Assembly (NCBI GenBank): GCA_003439945.1 | Contig: QVRM01003996.1 | Coordinates: 1-64,000, forward strand | Direction of reading: 5' to 3' | DNA: 64,000 nt | Source of the DNA: Dermanyssus gallinae | Lineage: Eukaryota > Arthropoda > Arachnida > Mesostigmata > Dermanyssidae | Shown: positions 35,020-46,564 of the stretch, piece by piece | Numbering within the stretch: the stretch's first letter is position 1 | Layout of the letters: the number at the start of each line of letters is the position of its first letter | Position numbers and translations under genes: made by a program | Notes under the pieces: generated by a model | What the model saw: only the letters and a program-made list of their open reading frames with translations | Database searches by the model: none | What the model was told of the DNA's origin: nothing

Positions 35020-35021
<2 letters not shown>
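34670..35021 (-). mobile_element. R1-like element 3' end, second minus-strand copy
   Basis: The part 34830-35020 matches 31105-31290 (shared CATCTGATTCTG, TCACAGAATGTGCTCA, ACACCCGG and CACAAGCGCC in the same order). That places it as the 3' end of the same R1-like family, again on the minus strand. Sequence from 34670 to 34830 continues in the same style but has no counterpart in the first copy. The left end of the (TA)n tract at 35022 follows directly. Confidence 0.6.

Positions 35022-35092
<71 letters not shown>
35022..35092. repeat. (TA)n microsatellite flanking the foldback element (left)
   Basis: Uninterrupted 71-bp TA tract directly abutting the terminal CAGGGTGTTCC of the foldback element. 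Confidence 0.97.
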
Positions 35093-35095
<3 letters not shown>

Positions 35096-36246
35096 GGTGT
35101 TCCTATTTGTGTGTCCAAAACGCTAGGGTATGGTCAAACTCGGTGAGAAAATCATTTTTGCCAATGGGTGGAAGCCGGGAAAACGTTTTGTTTAGGAGTG
35201 AGGATGAAATTTATAAAAGCAGTTATTCTGTCTTTTTTCTCTTACATAGTTGTGCAAAATCTACGTTTTCGGGAAAACCAGTCAGCGCACAAAGGAACCG
35301 ATCATACCGGCGTGTTTGGCGGAATATTCTGCACAATAAAGTATACATTACTAGCTTGCGTAGCAAAAAGCGAATAGCCAGATTAAGGAAAGTCATAAAA
35401 AGTCAAAATGCTACGTTAACGCTTTTTTGTGCAACATCGTAATTTTTTCCATTACGACAAAAAATGCACGCCCAAAAGACTACTTTCAGGCAATAGCAGA
35501 TTTAATGCCCACTACATTCGTACCAAAGTGATGGTGCTGCGTTACGTAGTTGCCAAGTGACTAAGCTTTTTCGACAGTCATAGTTGTTATGTTTCACGTT
35601 GAAGTTTTCAAGTCCAGAACCGTAGCATTTTGCCAAGACGTTTCCGCCCCCTCTTTCCATTAGAAAAAAAATATTCTCTTGCTGAGTTCTACCAAACCTC
35701 AAAATATGTACCTAACTTTCTCATACACCCTATGCAAATATGCATGCCTTCGCTTTCGATATGACTGTCGAAAAAGCTTAGTTACATGGCAACTACGTAA
35801 CGCAGCACCATCACTTTGGTACGAATGTAGTGGGCATTAAACCTGCTATTGCCTGAGAGTAGTCTTTTGGGCGTGCATTTTTGGTCGTAATGGAAAAAAT
35901 TACGATGTTGCACAAAAAAGCGTTAACGTAACATTTTGACTTTTTATGACTTTCCTTAATCTGGCTATTCGCTTTTTGCTACGCAAGCTAGTAATGTATA
36001 CTTTATTGTGCAGAATATTCCGCCAAACACGCCGGTATGATCGATTCCTTTGTGCGCTGACTGGTTCTCCCGCAAACGTAGATTTTGCACAACTATGTAG
36101 GAAAAAAAAAAAAGACAGAATAATTGCTTTTATAAATTTCATCCTCACTCCTAAACAAAACGTTTTCCCGGCTTCCACCCATTGGCAAAAATGATTTTCT
36201 CACCGAGTTTGACCACACCCTAGCGTTTTGGACACACAAATAGGAA

Positions 36247-36249
<3 letters not shown>
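35093..36249. mobile_element. Foldback DNA element with 490-bp inverted arms in a (TA)n target
   Basis: The left arm (35093-35582, starting CAGGGTGTTCCTATTTGTGT) is repeated in inverted order as the right arm (35760-36249) with only scattered differences. The loop is 35583-35759. TA tracts adjoin both ends, as expected for an element that targets TA dinucleotides (Tc1/mariner-type behaviour). At the right end the terminal CCTG is missing here, but it is intact in the duplicated right arm at 39117 (GGAACACCCTG). The arms hold only short frames, for example SYRRVWRNILHNKVYITSLR, present on both arms. No transposase is encoded, so it would be non-autonomous. The inner part of each arm is homologous to the repeats at 58336 and 63366. 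Confidence 0.85.
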
Positions 36250-36303
<54 letters not shown>

Positions 36304-38453
36304 GATTGTATTTAAAACGGGTAATAGAAATAAATTATAGAATTATAACACACCACAAGGCACTTCAATGCAATATGGGATGTATGGCTGGCAAATATTT
36401 TCAATAAAAAACACATAACTATCTCTAGATTTTTTTCAATAGGAGGTTTCGGGATTACATGATGCATATGCAATCTGGCTGCTAGTGGTACTATATACGA
36501 GTATAAGTATATAAGAACATGACATTTTGGATACAAAAATACCAGTGTACTGACGGCATATATGAGGCACACAGATCTTTAATCGTTTAATCACGCTCGG
36601 TTTACTTCCCTATAGAAGGTTTAATTATATACACTCCCGTGGACATGTCAATAAATAATGATTTGTCACAGTATCAAATGTTTCATTAGAATTTACTGTG
36701 AAGGCTACTCGGTGGCACAATGAAGCATGACTCAACCCGTATTTTGGGTTTGTTCATATATATATATATATATATATACACAAGGGTGCACACTTTGGTA
36801 CACGCTCAGTAGTAACTAGGTTGCAGATAATTCTAAGAAGTCATTATTGTAGCTTGTCGTAATTAGCGTTTAGACAGTAGTATAGGCCGTCTTCATCCAA
36901 ATAGACTGTCTTCGTTTGTTAATTAAATCGTTAAAACGCACATTTAACAAGCATGATAATGCGACGGTTGGAACGACTGACCACCGCAGTGAAGAAGATC
37001 TCCGATGGAAGATTTCCGATTCTCATTTCACATCATATTGAACACAAGAATTGCAGCACGAACATACTACATTGGATGAATCGAAAGCAATTCGTACGTG
37101 TACCAATCTGTCTAAGGTTGCACCTAACAACGACTAGATGACATTTCAAGGTCACATGTAGGTTAAGGCCCAAGCATTTGGCCGTCTGAGATAGTAGAAG
37201 TATGGCTTGCTGCATACTAACGGCTCTCTGCGGTATATGAAACAATATCAATTTAGTTTCGATGGCATTAAAACCAAAATTTAAAAAAATTGAAGACCTC
37301 GATAGCCTCTTTCACACAAAAAAATGGCGAAACGTATACTGTCGTCAAGCGTGGAATAAGCGAGCCTTAAGGTATCGTCCACAAACGCAGAAGTCTCTCG
37401 ATATCATTCGCCAAGATCCTAAGCAGGATTTTATAAAAAAAATAAATATGAACGTGTAATGTAGAAGTTCCGATCCTTAAAATATGCCAATACTGGCTTC
37501 CTCCCACGTGGAGTCAACATGACTAGTCTTAATCGCCTGCCTTCTTCCAGATAGATATAACCTGTAACAATCAATTGCCCCCGGTGCACATCACAAATAC
37601 TCATTTACATTTACAGGACGAACAAAAAAGTAGCGTAAACAACCGAACGCAGCCGCAAAGAATCCAAGGCCTATCCGCTTTTTTCTAGCGTCCTGGTGAT
37701 CTCTTGCCAACGTTGTGCCTGTGACAACTCTGAGAGCCGCGATTTCGTAAAACCAATCTGGCTTTGCGAAATAAGCCGAGTTTCTCCAACGTACTTCTCG
37801 GGCCTCCTTAAGAAGTTGTGCTCGCATACAGTTTTTTCCTTGAGGAGCTGCGGTCATATACGTCATATACTACTTCTCACTGAGCACAAGCCTCGGGAAA
37901 TTCAAGGAGTTTTTGGTCGAGCCGGAACAGAGTACGAGGAAACACGTAGCAAAAAATTCTAAATATGGGGACTTAACTGCCGCTGGAATAACATAGGGTA
38001 GTCAGACAACCTTGACGGAAGCGCGGATGCACTAGCAGTGGATTGTAAAGTCGGGCCTGGCAGTCGTCAACGACGGCCAGAGTCAATTAATACATTTATT
38101 TTACTGTGGCTGTTCTCTCCGCAGATTACGGGAGTGGGGTGCCTTAGCCAAACCGACGGTGGCAAATGGGACGCTTGGACAAGACGAAGATACAAGAGGT
38201 CATAGACGAGGATGCGCCCCTATTTGTTGGCAAGGAACGGACCGAACTGAAGATAATTCTGCTTTTGGCCAGTGCCTGCGAAGTAGCGGGACTGCCAGGC
38301 CAAGTAGATTAGACGTCGGCCGTTAAGGTAGTGGAAGAACTCAGACTCTAAATAGCCGCGCCCGCTCTTGTAGACCAAAGGACGTCCTAGCCAGAAGGGC
38401 TCATCGAGGCCAGGGTAACAGGCCACTGGCGGAGGCTTTGACCAGACCGCATA
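35583..38453 (+). repeat. Tandem duplication, unit 1 (2.87 kb)
   Basis: The unit begins at the loop of the foldback element (GTTGTTATGTTTCACG) and ends at GACCAGACCGCATAG. It recurs directly as 38454-41320. It includes the foldback loop and right arm, (TA)n tracts at 36250-36300 and 36759-36779, and about 1.6 kb of DNA not found elsewhere in the window. Substitutions between the units are few, roughly one every 150-200 bp outside homopolymers and TA tracts. Frames inside (62, 65, 72, 88 and 91 codons) carry no motif I recognise. Confidence 0.93.
36250..36300. repeat. (TA)n microsatellite flanking the foldback element (right)
   Basis: TA tract directly after the right arm. Its counterpart in unit 2 is at 39118-39170. 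Confidence 0.97.
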
Positions 38454-38531
38454 GTTGTTATGTTTCACGTTGAAGTTTTCAAGTCCAGAACCGTAGCATT
38501 TTGCCAAGACGTTTCCGCCCCCTCTTTCCAT
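38220..38531 (-). other. Chimeric 103-codon frame across the duplication junction
   Basis: The N-terminal 26 or so residues come from the foldback loop and the rest (GRPLVYKSGRGYLESEFFHY and onward to GPFLANK) from the far end of unit 1. It exists only because the duplication joined them. In unit 2 the corresponding sequence has a TGG to TAG change, giving a stop within EPF-LG. I recognise no family in the downstream part. It is the cleanest frame of the duplicated DNA, but is not evidence of a gene. Confidence 0.55.
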
Positions 38532-39114
38532 TAGAAAAAAATATTCTCTTGCTGAGTTCTACCAAACCTCAAAATATGTACCTAACTTTCTCATACACCC
38601 TATGCAAATATGCATGCCTTCGCTTTCGATATGACTGTCGAAAAAGCTTAGTTACATGGCAACTACGTAACGCAGCACCATCACTTTGGTACGAATGTAG
38701 TGGGCATTAAATCTGCTATTGCCTGAGAGTAGTCTTTTGGGCGTGCATTTTTGGTCGTAATGGAAAAATTACGATGTTGCACAAAAAAGCGTTAACGTAA
38801 CATTTTGACTTTTTATGACTTTCCTTAATCTGGCTATTCGCTTTTTGCTACGCAAGCTAGTAATGTATACTTTATTGTGCAGAATATTCCGCCAAACACG
38901 CCGGTATGATCGATTTTTTGTGCGCTGACTGGTTCTCCCGCAAACGTAGATTTTGCACAACTATGTAGGAGAAAAAAGACAGAATAATTGCTTTTATAAA
39001 TTTCATCCTCACTCCTAAACAAAACGTTTTCCCGGCTTCCACCCATTGGCAAAAATGATTTTCTCACCGAGTTTGACCACACCCTAGCGTTTTGGACACA
39101 CAAATAGGAACACC

Positions 39115-39173
<59 letters not shown>

Positions 39174-41320
39174 GATTGTATTTAAAACGGGTAATAGAAA
39201 TAAAATTATAGAATTATAACACACCACAAAGCACTTCAATGCAATATGGGATGTATGGCTGGCAAATATTTTCAATAAAAAACACATAACTATCTCTAGA
39301 TTTTTTTCAATAGGAGGTTTCGGGATTACATGATGCATATGCAATCTGGCTGCTAGTGGTACTATATACGAGTATAAGTATATAAGAACATGACATTTTG
39401 GATACAAAAATACCAGTGTACTGACGGCATATATGAGGCACACAGATCTTTAATCGTTTAATCACGCTCGGTTTACTTCCCTATAGAAGGTTTAATTATA
39501 TACACTCCCGTGGACATGTCAATAAATAATGATTTGTCACAGTATCAAATGTTTCATTAGAATTTACTGTGAAGGCTACTCGGTGGCACAATGAAGCATG
39601 ACTCAACCCGTATTTTGGGTTTGTTCATATATATATATATATATATACACAAGGGTGCACACTTTGGTACACGCTCAGTAGTAACTAGGTTGCAGATAAT
39701 TCTAAGAAGTCATTATTGTAGCTTGTCGTAATTAGCGTTTAGACAGTAGTATAGGCCGTCTTCATCCAAATAGACTGTCTTCGTTTGTTAATTAAATCGT
39801 TAAAACGCACATTTAACAAGCATGATAATGCGACGGTTGGAACGACTGACCACCGCAGTGAAGAAGATCTCCGATGGAAGATTTCCGAATCTCATTTCAC
39901 ATCATATTGAACACAAGAATTGCAGCACGAACATACTACATTGGATGAATCGAAAGCAATTCGTACGTGTACCAATCTGTCTAAGGTTGCACCTAACAAC
40001 GACTAGATGACATTTCAAGGTCACATGTAGGTTAAGGCCCAAGCATTTGGCCGTCTGAGATAGTAGAAGTATGGCTTGCTGCATACTAACGGCTCTCTGC
40101 GGTATATGAAACAATATCAATTTAGTTTCGATGGCATTAAAACCAAAATTAAAAAAAATTGAAGACCTCGATAGCCTCTTTCACACAAAAAAATGGCGGA
40201 ACGTATACTGTCGTCAAGCGTGGAATAAGCGAGCCTTAAGGTATCGTCCACAAACGCAGAAGTCCCTCGATATCATTCGCCAAGATCCTAAGCAGGATTT
40301 TATAAAAAAAAATATGAACGTGTAATGTAGAAGTTCCGATCCTTAAAATATGCCAATACTGGCTTCCTCCCACGTGGAGTCAACATGACTAGTCTTAATC
40401 GCCTGCCTTCTTCCAGATAGATATAACCTGTAACAATCAATTGCCCCCGGTGCACATCACAAATACTCATTTACATTTGCAGGACGAACAAAAAAGTAGC
40501 GTAAACAACCGAACGCAGCCGCAAAGAATCCAAGGCCTATTCGCTTTTTTCTAGCGTCCTGGTGATCTCTTGCCAACGTTGTGCCTGTGACAACTCTGAG
40601 AGCCGCGATTTCGTAAAACCAATCTGGCTTTGCGAAATAAGCCGAGTTTCTCCAACGTACTTCTCGGGCCTCCTTAAGAAGTTGTGCTCGCATACAGTTT
40701 TTTCCTTGAGGAGCTGCGGTCATATACGTCATATACTACTTCTCACTGAGCACAAGCCTCGGGAAATTCAAGGAGTTTTTGGTCGAGCCGGAACAGAGTA
40801 CGAGGAAACACGTAGCAAAAAATTCTAAATATGGGGACTTAACTGCCGCTGGAATAACATAGGGTAGTCAGACAACCTTGACGGAAGCGCGGATGCACTA
40901 GCAGTGGATTGTAAAGTCGGGCCTGGCAGTCGTCAACGACGGCCAGAGTCAATTAATACATTTATTTTACTGTGGCTGTTCTCTCCGCAGATTACGGGAG
41001 TGGGGTGCCTTAGCCAAACCGACGGTGGCAAATGGGACGCTTGGACAAGACGAAGATACAAGAGGTCATAGACGAGGATGCGCCCCTACTTGTTGGCAAG
41101 GAACGGACCGAACTGAAGATAATTCTGCTTTTGGCCAGTGCCTGCGAAGTAGCGGGACTGCCAGGCCAAGTAGATTAGACGTCGGCCGTTAAGGTAGTGG
41201 AAGAACTCAGACTCTAAATAGCCGCGCCCGCTCTTGTAGGCCAAAGGACGTCCTAGCTAGAAGGGCTCATCGAGGCCAGGGTAACAGGCCACTGGCGGAG
41301 GCTTTGACCAGACCGCATAG
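38454..41320 (+). repeat. Tandem duplication, unit 2 (2.87 kb)
   Basis: Direct repeat of 35583-38453 with a few substitutions and small length changes in A runs and TA tracts. It contains only the loop and right arm of the foldback element (38454 to about 39117); the left arm is absent. Both unit ends share the bases CATAG with the left breakpoint (35579-35583), a 5-bp microhomology. Confidence 0.93.
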
Positions 41321-41324
41321 AAGG

Positions 41325-42010
41325 AACACATGGATTTGGTACAGCCGGATTCAGGGGACCTATCTTACCGGGTGGTCATGAACAAGATCCATCGACACGC
41401 CCCTGGGCCGCCGCCAGAAGTCATGAGAGACGTCGTTGTGGGCGAACAATTACAGGTCCCTCCCGAGAAGGTTTGCAGCAGTAATGTTCGACAAGGTGGA
41501 GTAAAGTCCGGACAAAATTCCTTCTTAAGTGGCTAAGCTCCTTGTAGGGCGATCGCCGGAGACATTCAAGCAGCTCATAAATAGGCTCCTAGAGTAAACC
41601 AAAACACTCTACCTCACTAGCAGAAGAAGGACAAGGGAAATAGCAATCACCGTGGCTGGGCCGGTTGGGATCAAGCGAGACGCAAAATACCTTGGACTAA
41701 TCTTGGATACGGACCTCACGAGATTATCTTACTTACGCTATGCAGAAGGACAGGTCTAGCAGGTATCACAAAGTCTCACTAGATTGATGCCCAGTGGGGG
41801 GAGCGTCGGAAGTCAAAACATTTTTCTGGGAACGATAACACAATCTATTCTACTATGTATGTGCAGCCTCAGCTTGGGCAGATAGGACGCTTTAGACAGC
41901 CAAGAATCGGCACAAACTCTGCTCGATCCAGAGGACAATCAATCAATCAAGCCTAAGTTGCGGGGCGTCCATGCGGGATATTGATTTGCAGATCCTAAAT
42001 TTTACAATTC
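41325..42010 (+). mobile_element. R1-like non-LTR retrotransposon remnant (RT linker and C-terminal RT), plus strand
   Basis: The frame at 41330-41536 reads GDLSYRVVMNKIHRHAPGPP, then EVMRDVVVGEQLQVPPEKV, like the linker before the R1-type RT. An internal deletion then joins this to C-terminal RT sequence: ITVAGPVGIKRDAKYLGLIL at about 41650, then DTDLTRLSYLRYAEGQV and QSLTRLMPSGGSVGSQN, then ITQSILLCMCS. KYLGLILDTDL matches the KYLGVILD block. The catalytic palm is missing. It starts 5 bp after the end of duplication unit 2. Confidence 0.7.
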
Positions 42011-43245
42011 TCGAAATCTTTGGTAAGTAATCGACCAAATATAGAGCGGCAGTTAGGAGCCCAAGTGCGTGATCCTGCCATTGAATTGAGGAACTATTTG
42101 ACACGTCCTTTAGTATACTTAGAAACAAAGCGGTGTTAGTGCTAGGATCACGCCAAGGGGGTGTCGCTGACCTCAATGGATGGATTAATTGGCTATACTA
42201 GCGAGCGACTGCGGCAAAACACAAATCGCATTCGTAGTAGAGTTGTTGACAAAAACCTATAACAAGCAGAGCCAACACTAGTTCAACTCTGCTATTGATA
42301 CGTTATGGCTTAAGGGCTTCTTAGATGTTCCCCCGAGATATTTAAAGATCTCCCTTGTCGGCTTCACTGGTGGAGCTGGTTTGCGCAAGATTGAAATCGC
42401 GCCAAGAATTCACACTAAGTTCCTGTCCAGCAGCAGAAGCAGCAGTATCAACAACGATGATTCTCACTGCAGCAGCATACGTCTTGCTATGGACTACTGG
42501 TTTAGTCACTTTGTTCTCTTGTGACATCTGGTTACAGTAGCGGCAAGATGGTGTCGCTGACCTCAACATTCATCAGTTCAGGAGCTCAGTTTTTGCTTGC
42601 TGAGGGCTACGACATTTCATCCAGATCTTCCGCTCTCCAGTTTCGACTGCCTTTTGCAGTTTACGTCTTCCAGTTTCCTAACTGCATGTTACAGTTTGGC
42701 AAGTTGTTACAGTTGCAGACCTATGTCCTAACTTGCTGCATTTTTTACGAGCTATCTTGCTTCTACAAACTCCAGTAGCATGGTCTAGTCTCGGGCATCG
42801 AAAACAATAGATTGGCGCTCTCGCGTACATTGTAACCGTATGAGCTTTGCAGGCCAGAAATACGTAATTTGGTGGGATAACAGCGTACTGCAGCAGGATC
42901 GCTGTCCATGAGGGTTGTAAAAAGCTCGCCTTCCACTCGTTTTGTTAGAAAATAAAACAGAATAGAACTTAATATATTTAAATAATAAAGGGTGGTGAAT
43001 ACCTGGTCGCAGGGGGACCTACGCAGTCGTTGTGTTGTGAATATTCCTGGCCATGCACCAGACGTACATCTTATTGTTGTGCACCGTTCTTGCAGAGCAT
43101 GTTGACACATGCATTATTTTGCTTCTGTGATTTAATTTGATCACTTCAAAAACGTACTCAATAAAAAGGCTCTCATCCAGAAGCTCTGCCAGAACCCGTT
43201 TGTCGTTTTTCCTGAGTGTGTCTACTATTAAGGGCGATAAAACAA
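42011..43245. other. Stretch between two retrotransposon remnants
   Basis: No gene recognised. It may include the 3' end of the R1-like fragment. A 19-bp word GGTGTCGCTGACCTCAA with similar flanks occurs at about 42159 and 42550. Minus-strand frames of 75-115 codons lack motifs. Confidence 0.4.
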
Positions 43246-43249
43246 TGTC

Positions 43250-45050
43250 TTTTACACGCCGTCAATCATAGTTATGTATTTACACAAACAGTATACACGT
43301 CTGGATAACGCAATCAGTGCGTACAAAGGGAAATACACCGTATGTTCCTTAACAATGAAACAGGCTTCTTAATGAAACAGCGAGACAACATATTCATAAG
43401 TCTAGAATGAGACACCAATATCCTGCGTTACATTGATTGTTGGCGTAGTGCTGACCTATTGAGAAAGTAGTTTAGCACGGAAGAGCCGTGCTTTAAAACG
43501 AGACACCTCTAAACGAAGAGCCGCATACCGTTATCAATGAATGCATCGTCTGCAGCGGGCTGCAATACTCTGTGTGCTGATGAAGAGTCAAGCGCACTAT
43601 AAAATTCAGCTCGTCTGCCTACAACAAATATTTAACACACGGTGGTATATGTGCATACTTAAAACATAACTTGTGTGCTAAAGCAGAGAGGTGCAGCTCT
43701 TCTCTGCGGTATGCCAGAGAATTCCGGGCGCGGGCTGTTTAAGGCGTCCCCTGACACTAGCTCGGAACGTCCGATTGCACAGAAACTCTGCGAACCATTT
43801 GCAGGACTGCGGAATGGACCTCGAGCGCTCTTAGGTTGTTGATTATAATCTTATGATCGATTTTGTTGATCGCACTTTTCCGCGACCAAAGTGAAGTCAG
43901 TGGAAATGTTTGTTGGCGTTTATGTGTACGCCCACTTGTGCGTCATCTCTAGTAGTTGCGTACACGTAGATCGACGAGGCACAATCTCGTTGTGCGCGGA
44001 ATGACCTCTGACGAAAAAATAAGGTCGTTCCGCATCGAGTAATTTGCTTACAGTCATTTGCCAAACATATGGCCAGTTTTTTCTTTATATCGGCAGGATG
44101 CCGTCAAGTGTGTGTGTGGCTGCGTTGGGACTTCAAACGCAGCAATTGCATGTAAATGTCATGTTCGTTGAACCCAATCAGTGAGTCGCGAAGAACTATC
44201 GAACTATGGCACAGATGTCGTGGGAGATGCGCTAGTTGCTGGAGCAGGGTTGAACAGGGGCAAGAGCGGGAGTCTGGTTCCAGGGTCGAAAGGGCTTCAC
44301 TGCTAGTGATCCGTCTGTTGGCGTGTCGGAACAGCGCCTTGCTGTCTTTGACGTTAACGTTCCACTCTGATAAGATACGAAGTCGCTTTGTTGGCCTTTG
44401 TGAGCTTCCGGTAAAGCTTTCGATAAAGCCAAAAAAATCGAAGACCAGGCGACGAAGTGATAAGTCGAGGCGTGATACGTAAGCACGTGTGGTCGCAATC
44501 TGCTTGTCGACGACAGTGGGGTGAAACGTTTGATTAGGAAAAGGCAGCATCGGGTGAACTTATTGTACATATTGTAAACACCGTAGCAATCGAAGCAGAT
44601 GTCGCTCCAAGCAATTAGGTTCAAGTGTGTGGCTACTGCCTCAACGTTTATTTTCTGGAAATTGTCCCGGCTAAGCAATTCGACTGCCTCGGTATTTAGC
44701 GCTTTTCAATTGACAGAAATTACTCCGGTGTCTTTCAGAGCTAATAATATTTCATCTACAGTGATGTCACGGTCAACCTTTGTGATCCTGACCCAGTTAT
44801 GTACGGGTAATCTGCACTTTGTGGTCGCCGCGATGCCGAGAAGACTAGTGAGTATATATTTCTTCGCATCGCCTAACCCTTTCGTCTATATGTGAATTAC
44901 GCCAATATCAGATTAAGGTCTGAAGGGGGGGGGGGGGCAGCTTTAATATCTGGCCACATAACGACAAAAGGTTCCCCTGAAAATGTCCACTTAGTTGTTA
45001 TACCATCATTTGTTCGGAACTTTGCGTGCCACTACAAAATCGAATATCTC
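43250..45050 (-). mobile_element. CR1/Jockey-type LINE remnant, minus strand
   Basis: Read on the minus strand from 45050 downwards, pieces of a LINE pol protein appear in the right order. First is an endonuclease end with a decayed SDH-like block (SSRHRGDHKVQITRT, near 44840). Next is the linker DNFQKINVEAVATHLNLIAW, then the YNMYNKFTRCC, FLIKRFTPLSS segment (about 44550-44680). RT follows as PRRSTCTQLLEMTHKWAYT (about 43935-43990), INKIDHKIIINNLRALEV (about 43810-43870) and EFSGIPQ (about 43720). ADELNFIVRL near 43600 stands for the ADDLK-type catalytic box with Glu in place of the second Asp. NVTQDIGVSF near 43430 stands for the DLGV block. Frames switch repeatedly, so it is an old dead copy. 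A 12-G run lies at about 44925-44936. Confidence 0.75.
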
Positions 45051-45054
45051 CCGA

Positions 45055-46105
45055 TTATCATAGCCTATTCACGAATAGCAACAAGTTTCGCTTTTTAAAT
45101 TTTCCTTACCGTGCTTGTGTTAACTACCTAAACCATTCTTATTTATTTACAATTTTAACACCCACTTCAGCGGTTGCGTCTCGGAGATCACCACTGTTAG
45201 CAGTTGCACTGCCCGGGGGTTATTGCGTTCCACTGATTGCCACCAGCCTTATTTTGGTCAAACTACTTACTGTCTGATGTAAACGATCCAGCCGCAGTTG
45301 CCACACAACTCACCGTTTTCGCCATTTCTTTCTCCTTCCTTAGCTTCCCTAGTTTCAATAGTAGCTTTATTCACCAACGTGGCCACATGAGGCTTCTATA
45401 CGGGCCCGCTGTTATCAAAAAACCACAAAATTAACAGCGCGGTTCGGGTACAACAAAATCAGTGCAAAGTACAACGGCAAGCGCGAGAGAAGCCTCGCTG
45501 ATGTTACGCCGGAGAAGAAATACAGGACACACGATAAGTGTAGTGTGCATCGACGCTCTCGTCGATAACAATAGCTATTCGTGTTAACAGATGAAACACA
45601 AATGTACGCTTCAGTGCTTAGAAACAAAATTCGCTTTAAGGTTCCGCCAGATGCACCGCTGCATTAGAAGCATCTACATAGGCAGCAGCAACATGCAAGT
45701 CTCGTCCTAGAACAGAGATAAGACGCGCATTATTTGTTTGCTAGGCCACAACCGGTTCCATAAGTTATAGGTTCACATAGAACAACATGGCTTGTGTATT
45801 TTAGCCTACAAGCTTATAGGTTGCCGTGCACGTGTTCTGTGTCATATATTAACACTATAACAAATATTAACACTGGTAATTCGATTTGGCACGATTGCGG
45901 TTTTTTGCCCATTCAGTTGAGGTAGGCGACGAATGGTTCCACAATAAAGCGGGCGAATCGTCGAAATGAATTTCAAACATTTTCTGATGAGTAAGGCTTT
46001 GCTGGATGTTTGAAACGTATTTTGTAGTACACTACCTGGCGACTGAATTATTAGTCCACGCTTCTGGCGCCGTTAAAGTGTGTAGCTATAGCTGCCTCTA
46101 ACTGA
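45055..46105. other. Intergenic stretch, nothing recognised
   Basis: Short frames without motifs on both strands. No repeat copies were seen. Confidence 0.4.
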
Positions 46106-46109
46106 TATT

Positions 46110-46562
46110 TACAGACCGATATCGCTGGTGTCATTCATATCCAAGATCGTCGAAAGATTTATTAAGACTTTGCCCATAAGGTGGTTAAACGCAAACTACC
46201 TCCAATTGTGACTTCGAATTCCAATTCCCCAGGTTCCCAGATTAAAGTTGACCGTAACACAGCGCTTTCTGGACTGCATGCTGCCAAAGGTATGGAACGG
46301 GCTGCCGCAGAAGCTATCGCAGAATCTCCAAAGTATGGAGCGAGTCGGCGTTTTAAAAAAACGTTTACGTAATATAGGTATGTGTATAAGGTTGTGATTA
46401 CACTTATTATTAATTATTGTGTATGCATATAAAAGTGTGATTACACTTTACAGATGGAGATGTCTCAACAATAGGTATTTTGAAATGAAATATGACCCTG
46501 ATGTAAATTGTGGGAGGGTGCCTGTAAAAGATCATGTCAATAAAACAATACTGATACTGAGA
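46110..46562 (+). mobile_element. Internally deleted LINE (RT start plus 3' end), plus strand
   Basis: YRPISLVSFISKIVERFIKT at 46110-46169 is the first conserved RT block of CR1/Jockey/L2-type LINEs. About 60 bp later the frame changes to TQRFLDCMLPKVWNGLPQKL and GVLKKRLRNIG (about 46257-46375). This corresponds to the extreme C-terminus of such proteins, where a segment of the type RVVKIWNSLP is followed by FKRRLDKFW. The whole central RT is therefore deleted. A 3' untranslated part follows, ending in AATAAAACAATACTGATACTGA, which combines a polyadenylation-signal-like AATAAA with a short TACTGA repeat. Its orientation is opposite to that of the neighbouring LINE at 43250-45050, so it is a separate insertion. 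Confidence 0.72.
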
Positions 46563-46564
46563 GT

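Noticed and set aside
36953..37141. Short frames within the duplicated unit (62, 65, 72, 88 and 91 codons) as duplicated genes
   Set aside because: They are conserved between units only because the whole unit is recent; differences are not biased towards silent positions in any way I can judge, and none has a motif.
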